Origin: Wuchereria bancrofti
Taxonomy: Eukaryota; Nematoda; Chromadorea; Rhabditida; Onchocercidae
Direction of reading: 5' to 3'
Length of the DNA stretch: 64,000 nucleotides
Assembly (NCBI GenBank): GCA_005281725.1
Contig: SSBO01000012.1
Span: 23,222,419 to 23,286,418, forward strand
Position numbers and translations under genes: made by a program. Below, piece by piece: positions 24,035-37,300 of this stretch (position 1 is the first letter of the stretch; each line of letters begins with the position of its first letter). The notes under the pieces were generated by a model. That model was not told where the DNA came from and did not search any database. It saw only the letters and a program-made list of their open reading frames with translations.

Positions 24035-24958
24035 TATTAAATTTCAGATTCGCTGTTTTATTTGCTAATGAATCCAATTTGAAAGAAATGGCTGTATAAC
24101 ATTTTCTTCACTTTTATTAATAATTACATGCGTTTGCAAATTATTGCAAAATGGAGCGCTTTCTGGGAAAAAGTGTGAAGCCAGAAATCGTTACTACTAC
24201 TACCACCAAACGATTATCATTATATTTTTAATAAGCAAACAATATCCGATACTTATCAAACTTTTATTCAGGATTAATTATCCTGAATAATGCTGAAGCA
24301 CAAGAATTCCCAGAACTCCTCAAACGTATGTGTTCGACAGAATAACATATTTCGACAACAGAGCATACATCTATCCTAATCTCAATCTTATAACTGCATT
24401 TCACATGTGGTTGCAGTACTCGTATAAATCGAATATTGCTGTTAATAAATCTTCTCTGGACCTTTGCCACTGAGTTACTTGGTGACGTTACTTTAAGTGA
24501 TAGAATTTACTTTGTCCTTACTTTAACTAGCAGCTTTTGCGAGATCCCAGAAGTTCGATATACTTTGCTTCGATATAATTTCAAACTAAACTCTGTTTTG
24601 CGTACAAAAAACTTTCACGCCCTTTTAATTACCTGAAAATAAGACACTTCTGAACAAGCATCTTTCCTGATAAATACACGTTATGATGGCGTGAAAATGA
24701 TACTAACTTCCAAAGAAAGGGACAACTACAACTTATCTGTTGTTCACGATATAAATGGCACATTATAATTTCATAGAGCAAAATAAAATTATCAAAGCAC
24801 AACGACTGCTATTTGCCTTGTTATCGAAGTTTCGATATGACTTATGGGATATTGACGATTTATTCAAAGTTTCAGCTTTTCTTGAGTATTACGACTTCTA
24901 CTCAAACGGAATCTTCCAGCGAAGTCGATGACATGTAAAATCGATGACAGATGTTCCA

Positions 24959-24999
24959 CGACATATCGACTGAACAACTAAACAATCGACATATCGACT
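24959..24999. repeat. Short direct repeat CGACATATCGACT
   Basis: CGACATATCGACT occurs at 24959-24971 and again at 24987-24999. Related ATCGA(T/C) pieces lie just upstream (about 24925-24950). Confidence 0.6.
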
Positions 25000-25847
25000 A
25001 AAGCACTATCACTACTTTTTATCTATTATTATCTACTACAATCGAATCATTTACACACTAATTGCTAACTTCGCTAACGTAATGTATCTGCTTTAAACGA
25101 GTACGAGTGATTAATAGCACCGGCTGACAAACTTGGGACAGGAGACGAATCCCGGAAATAGCTATAACTCGACTAACTTCAACTATCTGATAGGGAAATA
25201 CCCAAATCCCGAGAAACTAAAGATCATGCAAAATCATTTTTGTTTTCCCCACTACGGTTTAGATATCGATCGGTTGTAATATAATGTCATATATTGTTAG
25301 ATTGATCTATTCTAACTATCACTTGCCTTTACGTTTTCATCTGAAACTTGCAACACACGTACGTCTGCCAATGGTATTTTTCACGAAGATGCACGGTATC
25401 TATAAAATATATAAGAGAATATCAGAGGATGATTACAGCTAAAATTTGGAATAACTATCTAATATCTCCAATGTAATGTGGTATGAGAAAAGAAGGAATA
25501 AGTGGAACTGATTACAACTACCAGAGTAGATTTGACTAGCTTGTGGGAAGGTTTATATACAAAATTTATGATATCACTAAATTATGAATTCATCTCCTAG
25601 GAAACCATTATTCTGAATGCTAAAACAGTTCTTCTAAGAATGACAAGTAAATCATTTGATTATTTCCCGACTTCTCGTTGCTTCCAACATTTCTCAACAT
25701 AAATCTCCCAAAAAATTGCTAGTTGAATGGAATCGGATGCAATCCTTTTCTTTGTTTCGCATTTTCACGATATCCTAAATAAAAACGATGATAGCAGGGT
25801 AAAATGCACAAGCCATTTCGTTGCTCCACGTTGTCATTTGACGCATG

Positions 25848-25900
25848 CCTACACCTACATACGCATACACACACATACAGACATACACCAGACACACATC
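25848..25900. repeat. CA-rich microsatellite
   Basis: Imperfect ACAC/ATAC repeat (CATACACACACATACAGAC). It is followed by TAC/TATTAC-rich sequence to about 26010. Confidence 0.8.
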
Positions 25901-26316
25901 TCCCTGCGTACATAGCCACTCGCATCCTGCACTAAGTCTATGTGCTATTACTATCACTACTATTTGTTACTATTTCTATTATCATTACTATACTATTACT
26001 ACTTCTACGTATTTCTACGATTACTAATCAAACGCTGCATGCTATTGTATTTCATGTTACAGTTAAATACGTTTACCTTAATTCAATAATCATATCTTCA
26101 TATTACAATTACATACATTTACGTTACATTAGAATAAAGTATTGTTTACCAGTTATGCTAGCATTATATACGTCGACTTTTATCATTGAGAAATTTTATT
26201 TTTTAACATTTCAGCAGTGCAAGTTTGTGGAAACATAACTCAGAGAATCTAAAATTAGCAAGTAATCGTGCAGAATATGCACTCATCACATACTTTATGC
26301 CACTGTGCACTTACCT

Positions 26317-26513
26317 TGCATGCATAACTCATGCATTACTCATCAAAATGCAACAATATACATCATTCGATGAATTAATGAACCAGGATTGCAGTTTTCA
26401 AAACGAGTACTCCTTAGACTGTATTAGCATTCGGATGAATGCAACAAACCAGTGCAATAATTCGTCTCATTACATGCATGCAATATGCATGAGTGCAAGA
26501 CAAGTGCATGCAT
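26317..26513. promoter_or_regulatory. Cluster of TGCATG/ATGCAT motifs
   Basis: TTGCATGCAT at about 26316-26325, CATGCAT near 26330, ATGCATGCA at 26474-26482, ATGCAT at 26485-26490 and GTGCATGCAT at 26504-26513. The function is unknown. Confidence 0.4.
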
Positions 26514-26756
26514 TTACAGTTTGCTGCTATTTCTAATTCATTTTCTTCCTTTTTATCATATTCTATTCCTAACTATCTTATTCTATTCTGTTCTTACATT
26601 TGTTCTACACTTGTCATTCTGTTCTCATTTCGGCTATTTCTTTCTTTTTATCTCTTCTCTCTTCCCGTATGTTATCATTAGTATTTTCAGTTGAGAAATT
26701 TTCCTCTCTTTCAAATTTTTTCAATTATTGGAATAATTTTTATGACAGTACGAAAA

Positions 26757-26820
26757 GAGTGATTGAGGTTCGAGAAGTCTCGGGAGAATTTAGAGTGATT
26801 GATGTCTAAGAAGTCTCGGA
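26757..26820. repeat. Imperfect direct repeat around AGAAGTCTCGG
   Basis: Two copies of AGTGATTGA(G/T)GT...AGAAGTCTCGG, about 40 bp apart. No gene was recognised. Confidence 0.5.
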
Positions 26821-28264
26821 AAAGGTAGTTTTTTTTTTTTTTGTCGTGTAGCAAGTAGTTCTGCCAATTTACTCGGGAATTATTTATTGATTTGATTTTG
26901 TTACATTTAAATTTTATGTAATTTTTTTCCTTTTAAATTTTTTAAATTTAGATTTCTTAATTTCGGTTATTAAAATTTTTTTTACTTCAAATTATTCATA
27001 TTATTGAAAATGACAGAATAAGAGTAAAATTTTTCTTTGCTTTTCAATCGCTGTCATTTAATGTCCTTTTTTTTTTTTGAAATTATCCACTGATCAAAAT
27101 ATCATAAGTTGTAATCATTGTTCACATTACTACTTATATATATTTTCGTGAACATTTTTAAACTGCTTCAAGTAAACAAAGTTTTAGGAATGTTAAAAAC
27201 TTTGTTTACTTTACATAATACCTTAAAACAATATTTGCATAATAAGTTATTTATTTATAAAATAATTTACTTGCAATTATTGCAAATGATAATGTATATA
27301 CAATATATCAATTTTCATATTTATATTTTTGAATAGTATTTTCTATTTATTTTATATACATATTTGCAAGTTTCAAACAAAAAATTAGGACAAATTTTGA
27401 TGTTAAATCGAGTACAATATATTGTTAATTACAAATGAGAAATTAATTATAAATGGCAGTAGTATGTTGTGTATGCATTTCATTAACTATATTTATTGAC
27501 AGAGAAAATAAGCAAGCAAGCGTGTGAAAATTAATAGAAAATTGTAAATATAGCAAAATGATAACATATCACCATAATGATAACCGTTATCATCAATAAT
27601 TGTTGATATGAACAGAATAATTCCTTCTATTAGCACATTTTCGTTATATGTTTTTTTTTTTTCTTTTAATAATGATATATCACCATAATGATAACCGTTA
27701 TCATCAATAATAAATAGGGATGTATTATACTTGGCTAATAGATTATTGTTCCTTATAAGCTTATTTCTTTCTTACTTGATTTCCTTCTTTCAGTTTATTA
27801 ATTTAATTTTAATATAGCATGAAATTAAACTGATGATATTAGAACAAATATTCAATTAATTAGGTTAATCGATTAAATTTTAAAGTATTTTGTTAGACTT
27901 ATAAACTTAAGTCATTCATGATAATGGTATCTTAACTTTTATTATTATTATTATCATTTTTTTTTTTTTTTTGAAACATATTGATAACAGCTAGTTTGAA
28001 TATTAATAACAATTAACAATTAGTTAATGAACATTTATTGAGTACAAAAAGGCAGTGCTAACATTCTTAATATCTTTTTAATGAATAAAATGAGAAATAT
28101 TAATGATTCAATTTATAGAAAAAATGAAACTAATCCATTGTAATTAATATTTTGAAATATTTCACCAATTTAACATCAAATTAACCAAGTAATTAATTAT
28201 TTAATATCCTAAAAACGAATTATTGATGAAGCTAATAAATATTAATTAAGCTAACAAATTTGAT
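26821..28264. other. A+T-rich intergenic region
   Basis: Apart from the paired GATA elements (27566-27711) and T/A homopolymers, I see no gene. The right part should hold the 3' UTR of the DRAM-like gene. Confidence 0.5.
27566..27711. promoter_or_regulatory. Two identical 35-bp elements carrying paired GATA sites
   Basis: An identical 35-bp block occurs at 27566-27600 and 27677-27711. Each centres on ATGATAACCGTTATCAT (27577-27593 and 27688-27704), an inverted repeat with 8-bp arms around one C. It therefore presents TGATAA on both strands, the core recognised by nematode GATA factors. The nearest gene is the DRAM-like gene, which ends at 28265. Confidence 0.5.
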
Positions 28265-31200
28265 TTATAATCTAGATGAATTATTTGAGAAATAAAAATG
28301 CACAGGTAATTTCATACGATCAATTATTGTATCATTACTATTACAATATGAATCATTCATATTATTTTTGAAATCAATTGGTAAAGTAATGCTAATTGAA
28401 TGATTATTATTATCACATCTATTTCGATTGCTACATTCAGTATGATTTAAAATATTTTTATCAGCGCTATTAGCATTAAATTGATTATTTTCATAGATTG
28501 TATCCAAATTAAGTTTTAGCTTTGGTGCATGACAGCTTGCATGACGAAATTCGATTGCAAAAGTAAGAATATAAAATTCGAAACAAATTGCTAGCAACCA
28601 TTCCGAGCAAGTAGCAATCATATGTTCCACATAATGCTATACTTCAAATGAATTATGAATTGTTTGCTTCTTTTTTTTTTCACTTATTAATATTTTTTAA
28701 ATTAATTTATTAATTATTTAATGATTGGAAATATCAACGATTATAAATCTTTTTTTTTTTTTAAAGAATGCCATATTCTAAGTACATTTAACAGGGTAAA
28801 CATATTCCACATAATGCTATATTTCAAATGAATTCTGAAATTTGATCAATGTATTTAATAATTCACTTAACTAATAATTAATTTTTTTTTTCCTTACCGG
28901 ACTTTCAGGTGTCCATTTATAAAGTTGTTTACGGCCAAACCAATTTGTCGGCTGCTGACCAAGTATTGTTCCAAATATTCCCGCTGAAAATTGCAGTTTA
29001 ATTTAAATACGAATTTATTAAAATATTTTGATAATAATATTTAGGAGTAAAATTCATACGATTTAAGAAGTATTCGAAATTAAACCTATTGGAAAAAGTT
29101 TATCACAAAATTTAATTGGAACAAAATTATTGCAAATATATGAGTGGTAAGAAAATGATGTATGATAAATGCTAATTACCTTTGCACAATATGACTATTT
29201 ATAGGTTAATTAAAATTTTACTAGATGTTATAAAAATTAGAACATGCAAAGATTTTGGAAGAAAAAAGGAAAATATTTTTGTAGCATAATTTTATTAATC
29301 TTTTGTTGCTTCAAAAGAATTTTTTAATGATTTAGCTAAACAGATAAGCTTCGTTTCATTCTTTTAGATTAATTTATCAACATTTTATTAGACTAAAAAA
29401 AAAAAAAAAAAGAAAAAAAGAAATGTTTACTAGTAATGAAGAAAATGGTTGATAAACAGCTTAGAAATAAGCGACAATGCGGTATTACAGATTTTGTAAA
29501 TCTTGGCTGCATCCAATAACTAAAAATAGTCTGGGCCCAAGTATATACTAAGCCACATCCAAAAGCCATCAATGCACCGATATAATGAACCATAACAAGG
29601 CTCATTTCCTACAAATTTATTCCACATTTTTTGATTTTCTAATCGAGAAATTTATTAATTACTTAGAGAAAAAAAGAAGAAAATGATTGTAGGAATGATA
29701 TTATTTTTAATTAATTCTATAATAATTAAAATTAATTAATAAAAATCAAATTTTCCTACCAGTGACTGAAAAAATTTTGAATTACAAAAGCTACAGGAAG
29801 TAGTATAATTTACATTTTGCGCATGCTAGCCTTTGCAAAATTTTGGTGTAATCTATCGGTGTAAAATGAAATTTATAGCAAGAATAACCGAAATAAGTAT
29901 AAGAAAAAATATCTCTAAGTATTTTATCAATTTTATCTTATCAAATTAGTGATTAAAACTGTTATCATACTTGGAAATTGCCAGTCAAACTGACACCGAA
30001 TGCTGAGAAATATCCAAACCATAAGTATATCGTACTATAATTTCGCCAATTTCCATTTTTCTGTAAAAGCAATTCCGGAATTCATATTCAGTTAGGAAAA
30101 TAAAATTTCAATTTTTCACTGATCGATGGAGTATTTATAAATTTATCAGTTATTATTTATAAAAAATAAGTTTAATTGTTGAATCCAATGATAAAACAAA
30201 ACTCAAAAATAGGGTATTTACATTTAGAACTGCCAAAATATTCGCTATTTAAAATCATAATTGCTCAAAATTTCAAATCTTACAATTTTGAAACTTTTTT
30301 TTTTTTTGGAAAAAAGAGACGAATTTTTTTGAATAGAATATTAAATTATTTAATTTTGAAAACTTAAATAAATAATGCTCTATGGTATGCGGTAGATTAA
30401 GCTTAAATGATTTTATGGACAAAAAAAAAGGAAGAAAATCAAATAAAAATTTGTCGAAATAATCATAACATTAAATAAAGGATGTAAAATAATCAAAAGT
30501 TTGTTGAAAAAAAAAATGATAGCAAACTAATTATGTGCACATTTATTAAAATTTAATACATTATTTAAATTTATAAATATTAAAAAATATTATTTCTTCT
30601 TCGAACAAAAATATTCCATGCTAAATGATACCTGTTTTAAATGATGCCAATAAAATTCAATAAGTTGTCGATGTCTTAAATATGCAGTTATTGTAACTGA
30701 AAAATCAAAATTAAATTTTGTTAAGTGAAAAATAAATGAATTAGTTTTCAAAACTTTTTAAAACTATTTTTTTTTCAAATAAATTTAACATTTGCAAAAA
30801 GATTTTGCAAATTTTAATGTGAATGTGAAATTTAGTTTGCGTACAAATTTAAATGTGAAATGAGTGCATTTGCATCAACTAATTTAAAGTTGATTTAATT
30901 TTTAAACAATATATTTAAAATTGATGGATATATTCTTTTTTTTTAATTTTAGTGCATAAAAAAGAGAAGGAAAAGCATAATTTAAATGATACCTGTTTAA
31001 AATTGTAAAAAGATTTTGCAAATTTTGATGTGAATATGAAATTTAGTTTGCGTAAAAATTTAAATGTGAAATGAATGCATTTGCATCGGCTAATTTAAAG
31101 TTGATTTAATTTTTAAACATATTTATTCATTTGCTTAAAACTAATCAAAATTTTTGATAAAGTGAAGGGACAAAAAAAAAGTAATAAAATAGAAATAAAA

Positions 31201-33321
31201 CTTGCAGAAAACAGCAGATAAATTAAGAAGTTGCCCAAAAATACAACTTTCTGGCGCTAATGTACCACTGTCACTAAAATTGAATTTTTTCTTTTTAAAA
31301 GTTTAACGAAAATTGATTAAAACTAAATGAATATTAATGGTATTTTACATGATTAATGCAATGATTAAATTAAATTTTAAATTTACTGATGCAATATTTT
31401 ACTGATAAAATTTTGAAATTTAATTTTCGACAATGATTTAAATGGATTGAACAGAAATTTAATTATATTTGATACAAAATTATCAGTTTAACAGTAGGTC
31501 AATTTATGAATGAGGATGCCTTTTTAAATTAAAATATATCGCAAAATTGTTCATTTGTCGAGTAAATTTTTATTGATAAATGATAATTTAAAGTGTTAAT
31601 AATTGCCAGTAATTTTGATTGATAAATGATTGGAATGTAAAAAAAAAAAAACTTTCTAAAGTTTTTGGTATTCAATTCTTAAACTTTTTTTTTTTACAGT
31701 TCATAAATATGTCAAATATTCGTTTATGCTTTGTAAACCTAAAATTCATTGTAAATATTGCACTGAAATATTTTGTAAACATACTTATCATTTGATTAAG
31801 TGAATTTTTTTCATTTCTTTCATTCCACAAATAATTACGCTTAATTGATTACTGCATAAATTAATTGATTATCGTATGCGCTTAATTGATTATCGCATAA
31901 ATTAACTGTTTATCGTATGCGCTTAATTGATTATTGTATGGATTAATTGATTATTGTATTAATTGTTTATCGTATGCGCTTAATTGATTATTGTATGAAT
32001 TAATTGATTACTGTAATAATTGATTATCGTATACGCTTAGTTGATTATTGCATAAATTAATTGATTATCGTATGCGCTTAATTGATTATTGTGTGAATTA
32101 ATTGATTACTGTATTAGTTGATTATCGTATGCGCTCAATTGATTATTGTATGAATTAATTGATTACTGTATTAATTGATTATCGTATGCGCTTAATTGAT
32201 TATTGCATAAATTAATTGGTTATCGTATGCGCTTAATTGATTATTGTATGAATTAATTGATTACTGTGTTAATTGATTATCGTATGCGCTCAATTGATTA
32301 TTGTATGAACTAACTGATTACTGTATTAATTGATTATCGTATACGCTTAATTGATTATTGCATAAATTAATTGATTATTGTGTGAATAGAAACAGGTGGC
32401 ATTTACGAATTTTTTAGAAAAGTAAATTTTTTTAAAAATTTTTTTTCTTTGTTCATCTTAATTTATTTAGTTATTCGATTCCAAACCAATTGCACTGATT
32501 TCAATTGAAAATGTTAAAGTTTAGTGTTAAAATATATTTGAATTAAATAATTTTACCTAATATATGGCCAAAATGCTGTGATATGCTTTTCTGATAAGGC
32601 CATACAATACCTGCAAAAAAAAGAAAATGATAATTCAATATTAGCTTAAATATGAACTACGAATATAATTTTCATCAAGATTCTATCAGATATCAGATAT
32701 AAAATATTCTTAATTTCATAAATAAAATATTCAAAAATGATAATTCAATATTGGTTTAAATATGAACTACGAATATAATTTATCAACATTCTATCATATA
32801 TCAGATATAAAATATTTTTAATTTCATAAATAAAATATTCTACTCCAATTTATCTGTCTTTTTTATATGACATTTTCACTATTAATAAGTATTATCAATT
32901 TAGAAAAATTCTATCTCAAAATTCTATAATTATCCTAAAATTAGAATGCTTGCAGTAGTTTTGCTATCCTAAAATTCTCGCAAAATAAGTGAAATAAGAA
33001 TAGAATAAAACAGTTAAGGATAAAAAGTAGTAATACTTATCATATTTTATTAGTATTACAAACAATACAAAATACTGTGATTTGTATTAAAATTATATTA
33101 TAGCTTTAAATCATTCCTGAAATTAAAATTTTAATGCTAAATAAAAGTTTTGTATTATGAAATATATTATACTAATATATTATGAATGAAAAATTTTCCT
33201 AATTTATGAATTTTGATCAAACATAAATAAATAATCAAATAATAACTTACGAAACGATAAAAGCAGAAAAACTGAAAACAGATGTGAATAATGGAATAAT
33301 CCAAACTTTTTTTAATACCAT
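28265..33321 (-). CDS. DRAM/TMEM150 (Frag1/DRAM/Sfk1) family multi-pass membrane protein
   Basis: Eight exons join in phase: 33251-33321, 32557-32610, 31206-31273, 30632-30696, 29971-30060, 29431-29608, 28898-28983, 28265-28636 (984 nt, 327 residues). Family anchors in order: a first hydrophobic segment after MVLKKVW, then WPYISDSGTLAPESCIFGQ, YLWFGYFSAFGVSLTGNFQ, HYIGALMAFGCGLVYTWAQT and the last membrane segment HMIATCSEWLLAICFEFYIL. This gives about six membrane segments, as in the damage-regulated autophagy modulators of lysosomal membranes. The C-terminal tail of about 95 residues is Asn-rich and not conserved. Intron 3 uses a GC donor (GCAAGT), the only way I found to keep phase. DRAM1/DRAM2-like is more likely than TMEM150, but I did not run a tree. 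Confidence 0.88.
30626..31110. repeat. Tandem duplication of about 360 bp copying a splice donor
   Basis: Sequence beginning AAATGATACCTGTTT (the donor side of the exon at 30632-30696) recurs near 30986. Both copies carry a similar 120-bp segment with AGATTTTGCAAATTTT, at about 30795 and 31010. It lies inside the DRAM-like gene. Confidence 0.65.
31835..32390. repeat. Intronic minisatellite, unit about 57 bp
   Basis: About nine to ten copies built from TTAATTGATTATCGTATGCGC, TTAATTGATTATTGTATGAA and TTAATTGATTACTGTA. It sits in intron 2 of the DRAM-like gene. The CGTATGCGC block makes it less A+T-rich than its surroundings. Confidence 0.9.
32620..32840. repeat. Tandem duplication of about 118 bp
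   Basis: Two copies of a segment containing AATATGAACTACGAATATAA, followed by ATATCAGATATAAAATATT. It is next to the acceptor of the exon at 32557-32610 but does not include it. Confidence 0.8.
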
Positions 33322-36300
33322 TCTACTTTCTGCTTCATTTCTTTCTTTTGAATGTAAATTGAATTTATGTTAATTTCTTCCCTTCTAAACAAAATCTGAA
33401 AAGAAATAATCCAACAAAAAACAGCACAAGTAATGATCAAATAAATTTATTGAAAAAATAAAACGATAATGGACAAAAAGTTTGGATTATTAAAGTTTGG
33501 ACAAAAGAATAAAAATCAAAAATAAATAAACAAATAAATAAATAAACAAACAAACAAATAATTAAATAATATATATGTGTATCTTATTGTTACTCATCAA
33601 ATTAAAAATTTAACTGAGGAGTGAAAAAAGAAGACAGAATCATTTGAAAATAATTATTAGATATTAGTTAAAAGCTAGGAAATGAAATTTGGTAAACATT
33701 TATTTGAATAATTTTGCTGTAATTAAATTAGTAACTTTTATTTTTTATTTTTTTAGAATTTACCTGTCAATTATTACTTTTTGTCAATTCGATTTATAAA
33801 ATGATATCATTCCATTTTATGATAATCACTGCAAGTTTTTTTTTTTTTATTGCACTGAATCTAATCACTTGTTTATGATTCATATATTAGGAATGGATGA
33901 TTGTCAATTATTACTTTTTAAAAAAGCGATTGATTCGTTTTCATATAAATTAATTTATTTGGCTGTATATCAATCAGTGCTAGTAATTATGAACATAAAT
34001 TGAAATTTGAAATAAATTAGCATACAGTTGGAATTTGAAATGAATAAGGTTAGGATTAAAATTAAAATTTGAAATAAGTAGACAAGCATTATTATAATTA
34101 TTAGGATTTAAGAAGTAAGTAGAAAATAGTAGAATAATGCTTATCTCAATTTTCGATGATTTTGAAGTTTTATTTTCAACTTCAAAATATTAAAATAAAG
34201 TCTTTTTCTTTAATGTTAAACTTAATTTGGTTTTTTTTTTTAAACTTTTTTGAGATACTTTTGGATAAGAAATTTTATCAATATTAAAATCTAGAATCAC
34301 TAATTGTGCAAAATTGAAATAGCATAATAATGTTTAGCTATTTTATTTGTTAACTTTATTTATAGCTCAAAACAGATTGAATTAAAATTCAACTTTAAGA
34401 AATGAACTTATCAAATCAATTATGATGAACTGAGACAATAAAAATTAACATTAAGGCAAATTTGCAAGAATAAACAATCTTTGCTATTAAGAGCAAATCT
34501 CTCTAAAAGGCTAATCATCGTAAGAATGTAAATAAAAACGAATTTTAATCATTTCTGATAATTTAATCATTCTACTAAAATTCATTCCAGAATTAGTAAT
34601 AAGAAAATGAGATAAACTTATTAGACAAATGTCATTTGATTAATTGAAGTTATTTCTTATCAAAGAGTAATCATTCGTTTATCACTTTGACTAATAAATT
34701 TTTGCTAATGAGAAACTTACTAAAGCCTAGGATGGAATAAGACAAGAAAATAAAACGAAAACAATAATAAATAATAATAATAATGATAATAGCAATAATA
34801 AAAATAATAATGAAAATAATGATAACAATAATAATTGTAATGATAATAATAAAGTAGCTAATAGTAATAAAAGTTACTAATTACTTTCAAATTTACAATT
34901 TGTAGCAATAAGTAATAAAAAATAAATTAATTAAAAATGTAATACTTCAGTAAAGTTTTTTTAATTTTCTGTTCTCCAATCAAATTAAATGGAAATTGAA
35001 ATTACTGATATATGAATTAATCATTCTTATTTAATCATAGCAAAATGTAATAATGATAAATGAATGACTAAAATTAACAAAAAGATATGGAATACATATT
35101 AAATCTGATTATTTCAATATTACGTTTATCAGAGGATGATAAAATTGATTGCCATACATTCTTACTGATCAATAATTAGCAAATTCAAACATTAAATTAA
35201 TATTTTTAATTTAAATTAATTTAAATGAAAATAATCTTCTAGCATTGTATTATAATGAATATTTTTAAAATTATTTCAAAATTAATGCTGAAATAAACGC
35301 ATAAGTCGCATTCAATTATGATATTAGTAGGCGTTTTTATTTTTTTTTTTTTATTTATCATTTTATTGATGACTATAAAATCAATGAATGCTTGTTTGTT
35401 AGATTTTATCATAGCACACTGATAACAAAAGTACAATGTCGTGAAATTAATGTTAGATACATTTGAAAATAGATAACATTGAAATTTTTTATTCAAAATT
35501 AAAAATCAAAAATTTTCTTTTTTTATTAGTGGAAAGAAATTATGAAAATATCTCAAATAGTTATTCATTTTTGAATAGAAATTATAAAAAAAAAATTTTT
35601 TTAACTTTTTCTTTTCAATTAAATAATAAACAATTGAGAAATGATTTAATTGGTCATTGCTTAATTTTGTTTATAATATCATCATTTTATTTTTTTTTAT
35701 TACTTTAGCAAAACATTGAAAAAGCAAAAAAAAAAAAGGTGAAAATATTCTCAGTGAGAAAAATTGCGCTTCTGATTAGTTATCACAAATAAACTTGCAC
35801 ACGATGAAAATTTTTTAATTACATTTTTTGAAAAACTAAAATTGTAATTTTGCAAGCGCAAAATTTGCATTTTATCAGATACACAATATTTACAATATAT
35901 AAAAATCTTATCATTAGCAGATTTAAAAGTTCAAAAATTTTTTTTGAATTATTGCGCTTGGATGTATTTTAATATTTTAACAATGAATTTCAAAATTATT
36001 TTGATTGAACCAGATAACATGAATCGAATAAAATGAATAGCTTTGATGAGAATTATTAGCTTAAAATCGATGTTACACATAGATAATTGAATTTTTAAAA
36101 TTCATTAATAATTAAATTTTTGGAAATAAATGGTCGAACAATAAAGATAAGATCTTTAAATCTTATCAAAATTGTGCTTCACAATGATCACTTTAAATAT
36201 TTATCCCATTTGCGCATTTTAACTTATTCAAAAAAGTGCGCTCATTTTTAAAGAAATCATTTAAATGGAATTAGCTTAATTCATCGTTCATTCAATAGAG

Positions 36301-37300
36301 AGAAGCGCAATTTTTCAAAAAATAAAAATAAATTTTTGATAAGATATGCACCGATAACAAGGACAAATAATAAATATTTTTTAGAAAGTGATGCAAAATT
36401 AAATTATCAAAATATTGAAATGCATAAAATAAACTATTTAATAAATGAAATTTTTACAAAGCAAACGATAAATAATCACAGGAATGCAGAATTGATTTCA
36501 TTAAAATTTATAAAATTATCTTTCATAATTTAAACGGTAAATTGATTTTTTAAAATTTTTTTTTAAAATTTATAAGATTATCTTCCATAATTTAAACAGT
36601 AATATGTTAATATTACAATTATTAAATTTTGATTTTCTGTAATAATTAGATTTGTTAGCAAAAAAAAAATATTCAGCAAATAAGCTATAAATAGTTATTA
36701 ATAATAGCACAAAGAAAAAAAAAATTAGCTAATTTTTAAATTATTTTCTTTCAAAATGATATAATTTAATTATGATAAAATTAGGATACGGTAAGTATGA
36801 ATAATTGCAATGTGAAATTTAAATTTTCTTCGAATTAAGAAAAATTGAACACGCAAAAAAAGAAAAAAACAAACAAATGGATATGAGTTATTTCATGAAT
36901 TACACACCTTTCTTAATTATTATTTTAACTTTAAAAAAAAGAAAAATCAAAAAAATATCCGATTTCGTTTTTAATTACCAATATAATACCTTTAATAAAA
37001 TTTCGAAATATGATTTTAATTTAGAAACTAAAATTATGACAAATTGCTTGTCATAATAATAATAATAGTAATAATAATGATGATAATAATAATAGTAATA
37101 ATAATAAAAATAGTAATAATAATAATACTCAATAATACTCACTAAAATTAATATGACATGAAAATTTATATTTCGATGGATTTAATTAATTATTGAGAAT
37201 TATTTAATGATTGATGAATTGTAAAATTTTTTTTTGCAACTTTGAAAAATTATTGCTTCATAAATGAAATATGTAACAGAAAAGCAAAAAAAAAAGTGCT
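33322..37300. other. Very A+T-rich intergenic region
   Basis: No gene recognised. It holds homopolymers and imperfect AAT-type trinucleotide tracts at about 34762-34860 and 37050-37130, and should include the DRAM-like promoter at its left edge. Confidence 0.55.
34762..34860. repeat. Imperfect AAT/ATG trinucleotide tract
   Basis: Runs of AATAATAATAATGATAAT-like sequence. Similar tracts occur at about 37050-37130 and 52330-52385. Confidence 0.8.

Larger units (their letters stand above)
24028..26600. other. Region upstream of ubr-5, no gene recognised
   Basis: No convincing exons in either strand. The short open frames here show no family resemblance and lack good splice sites. The composition is less A+T-rich than the DNA to the right. 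It should contain the ubr-5 promoter. Confidence 0.5.

Noticed and set aside
26225..26536. 103-codon plus-strand open frame
   Set aside because: No family resemblance, no good splice or start context, and it spans the TGCATG cluster. It could be chance.
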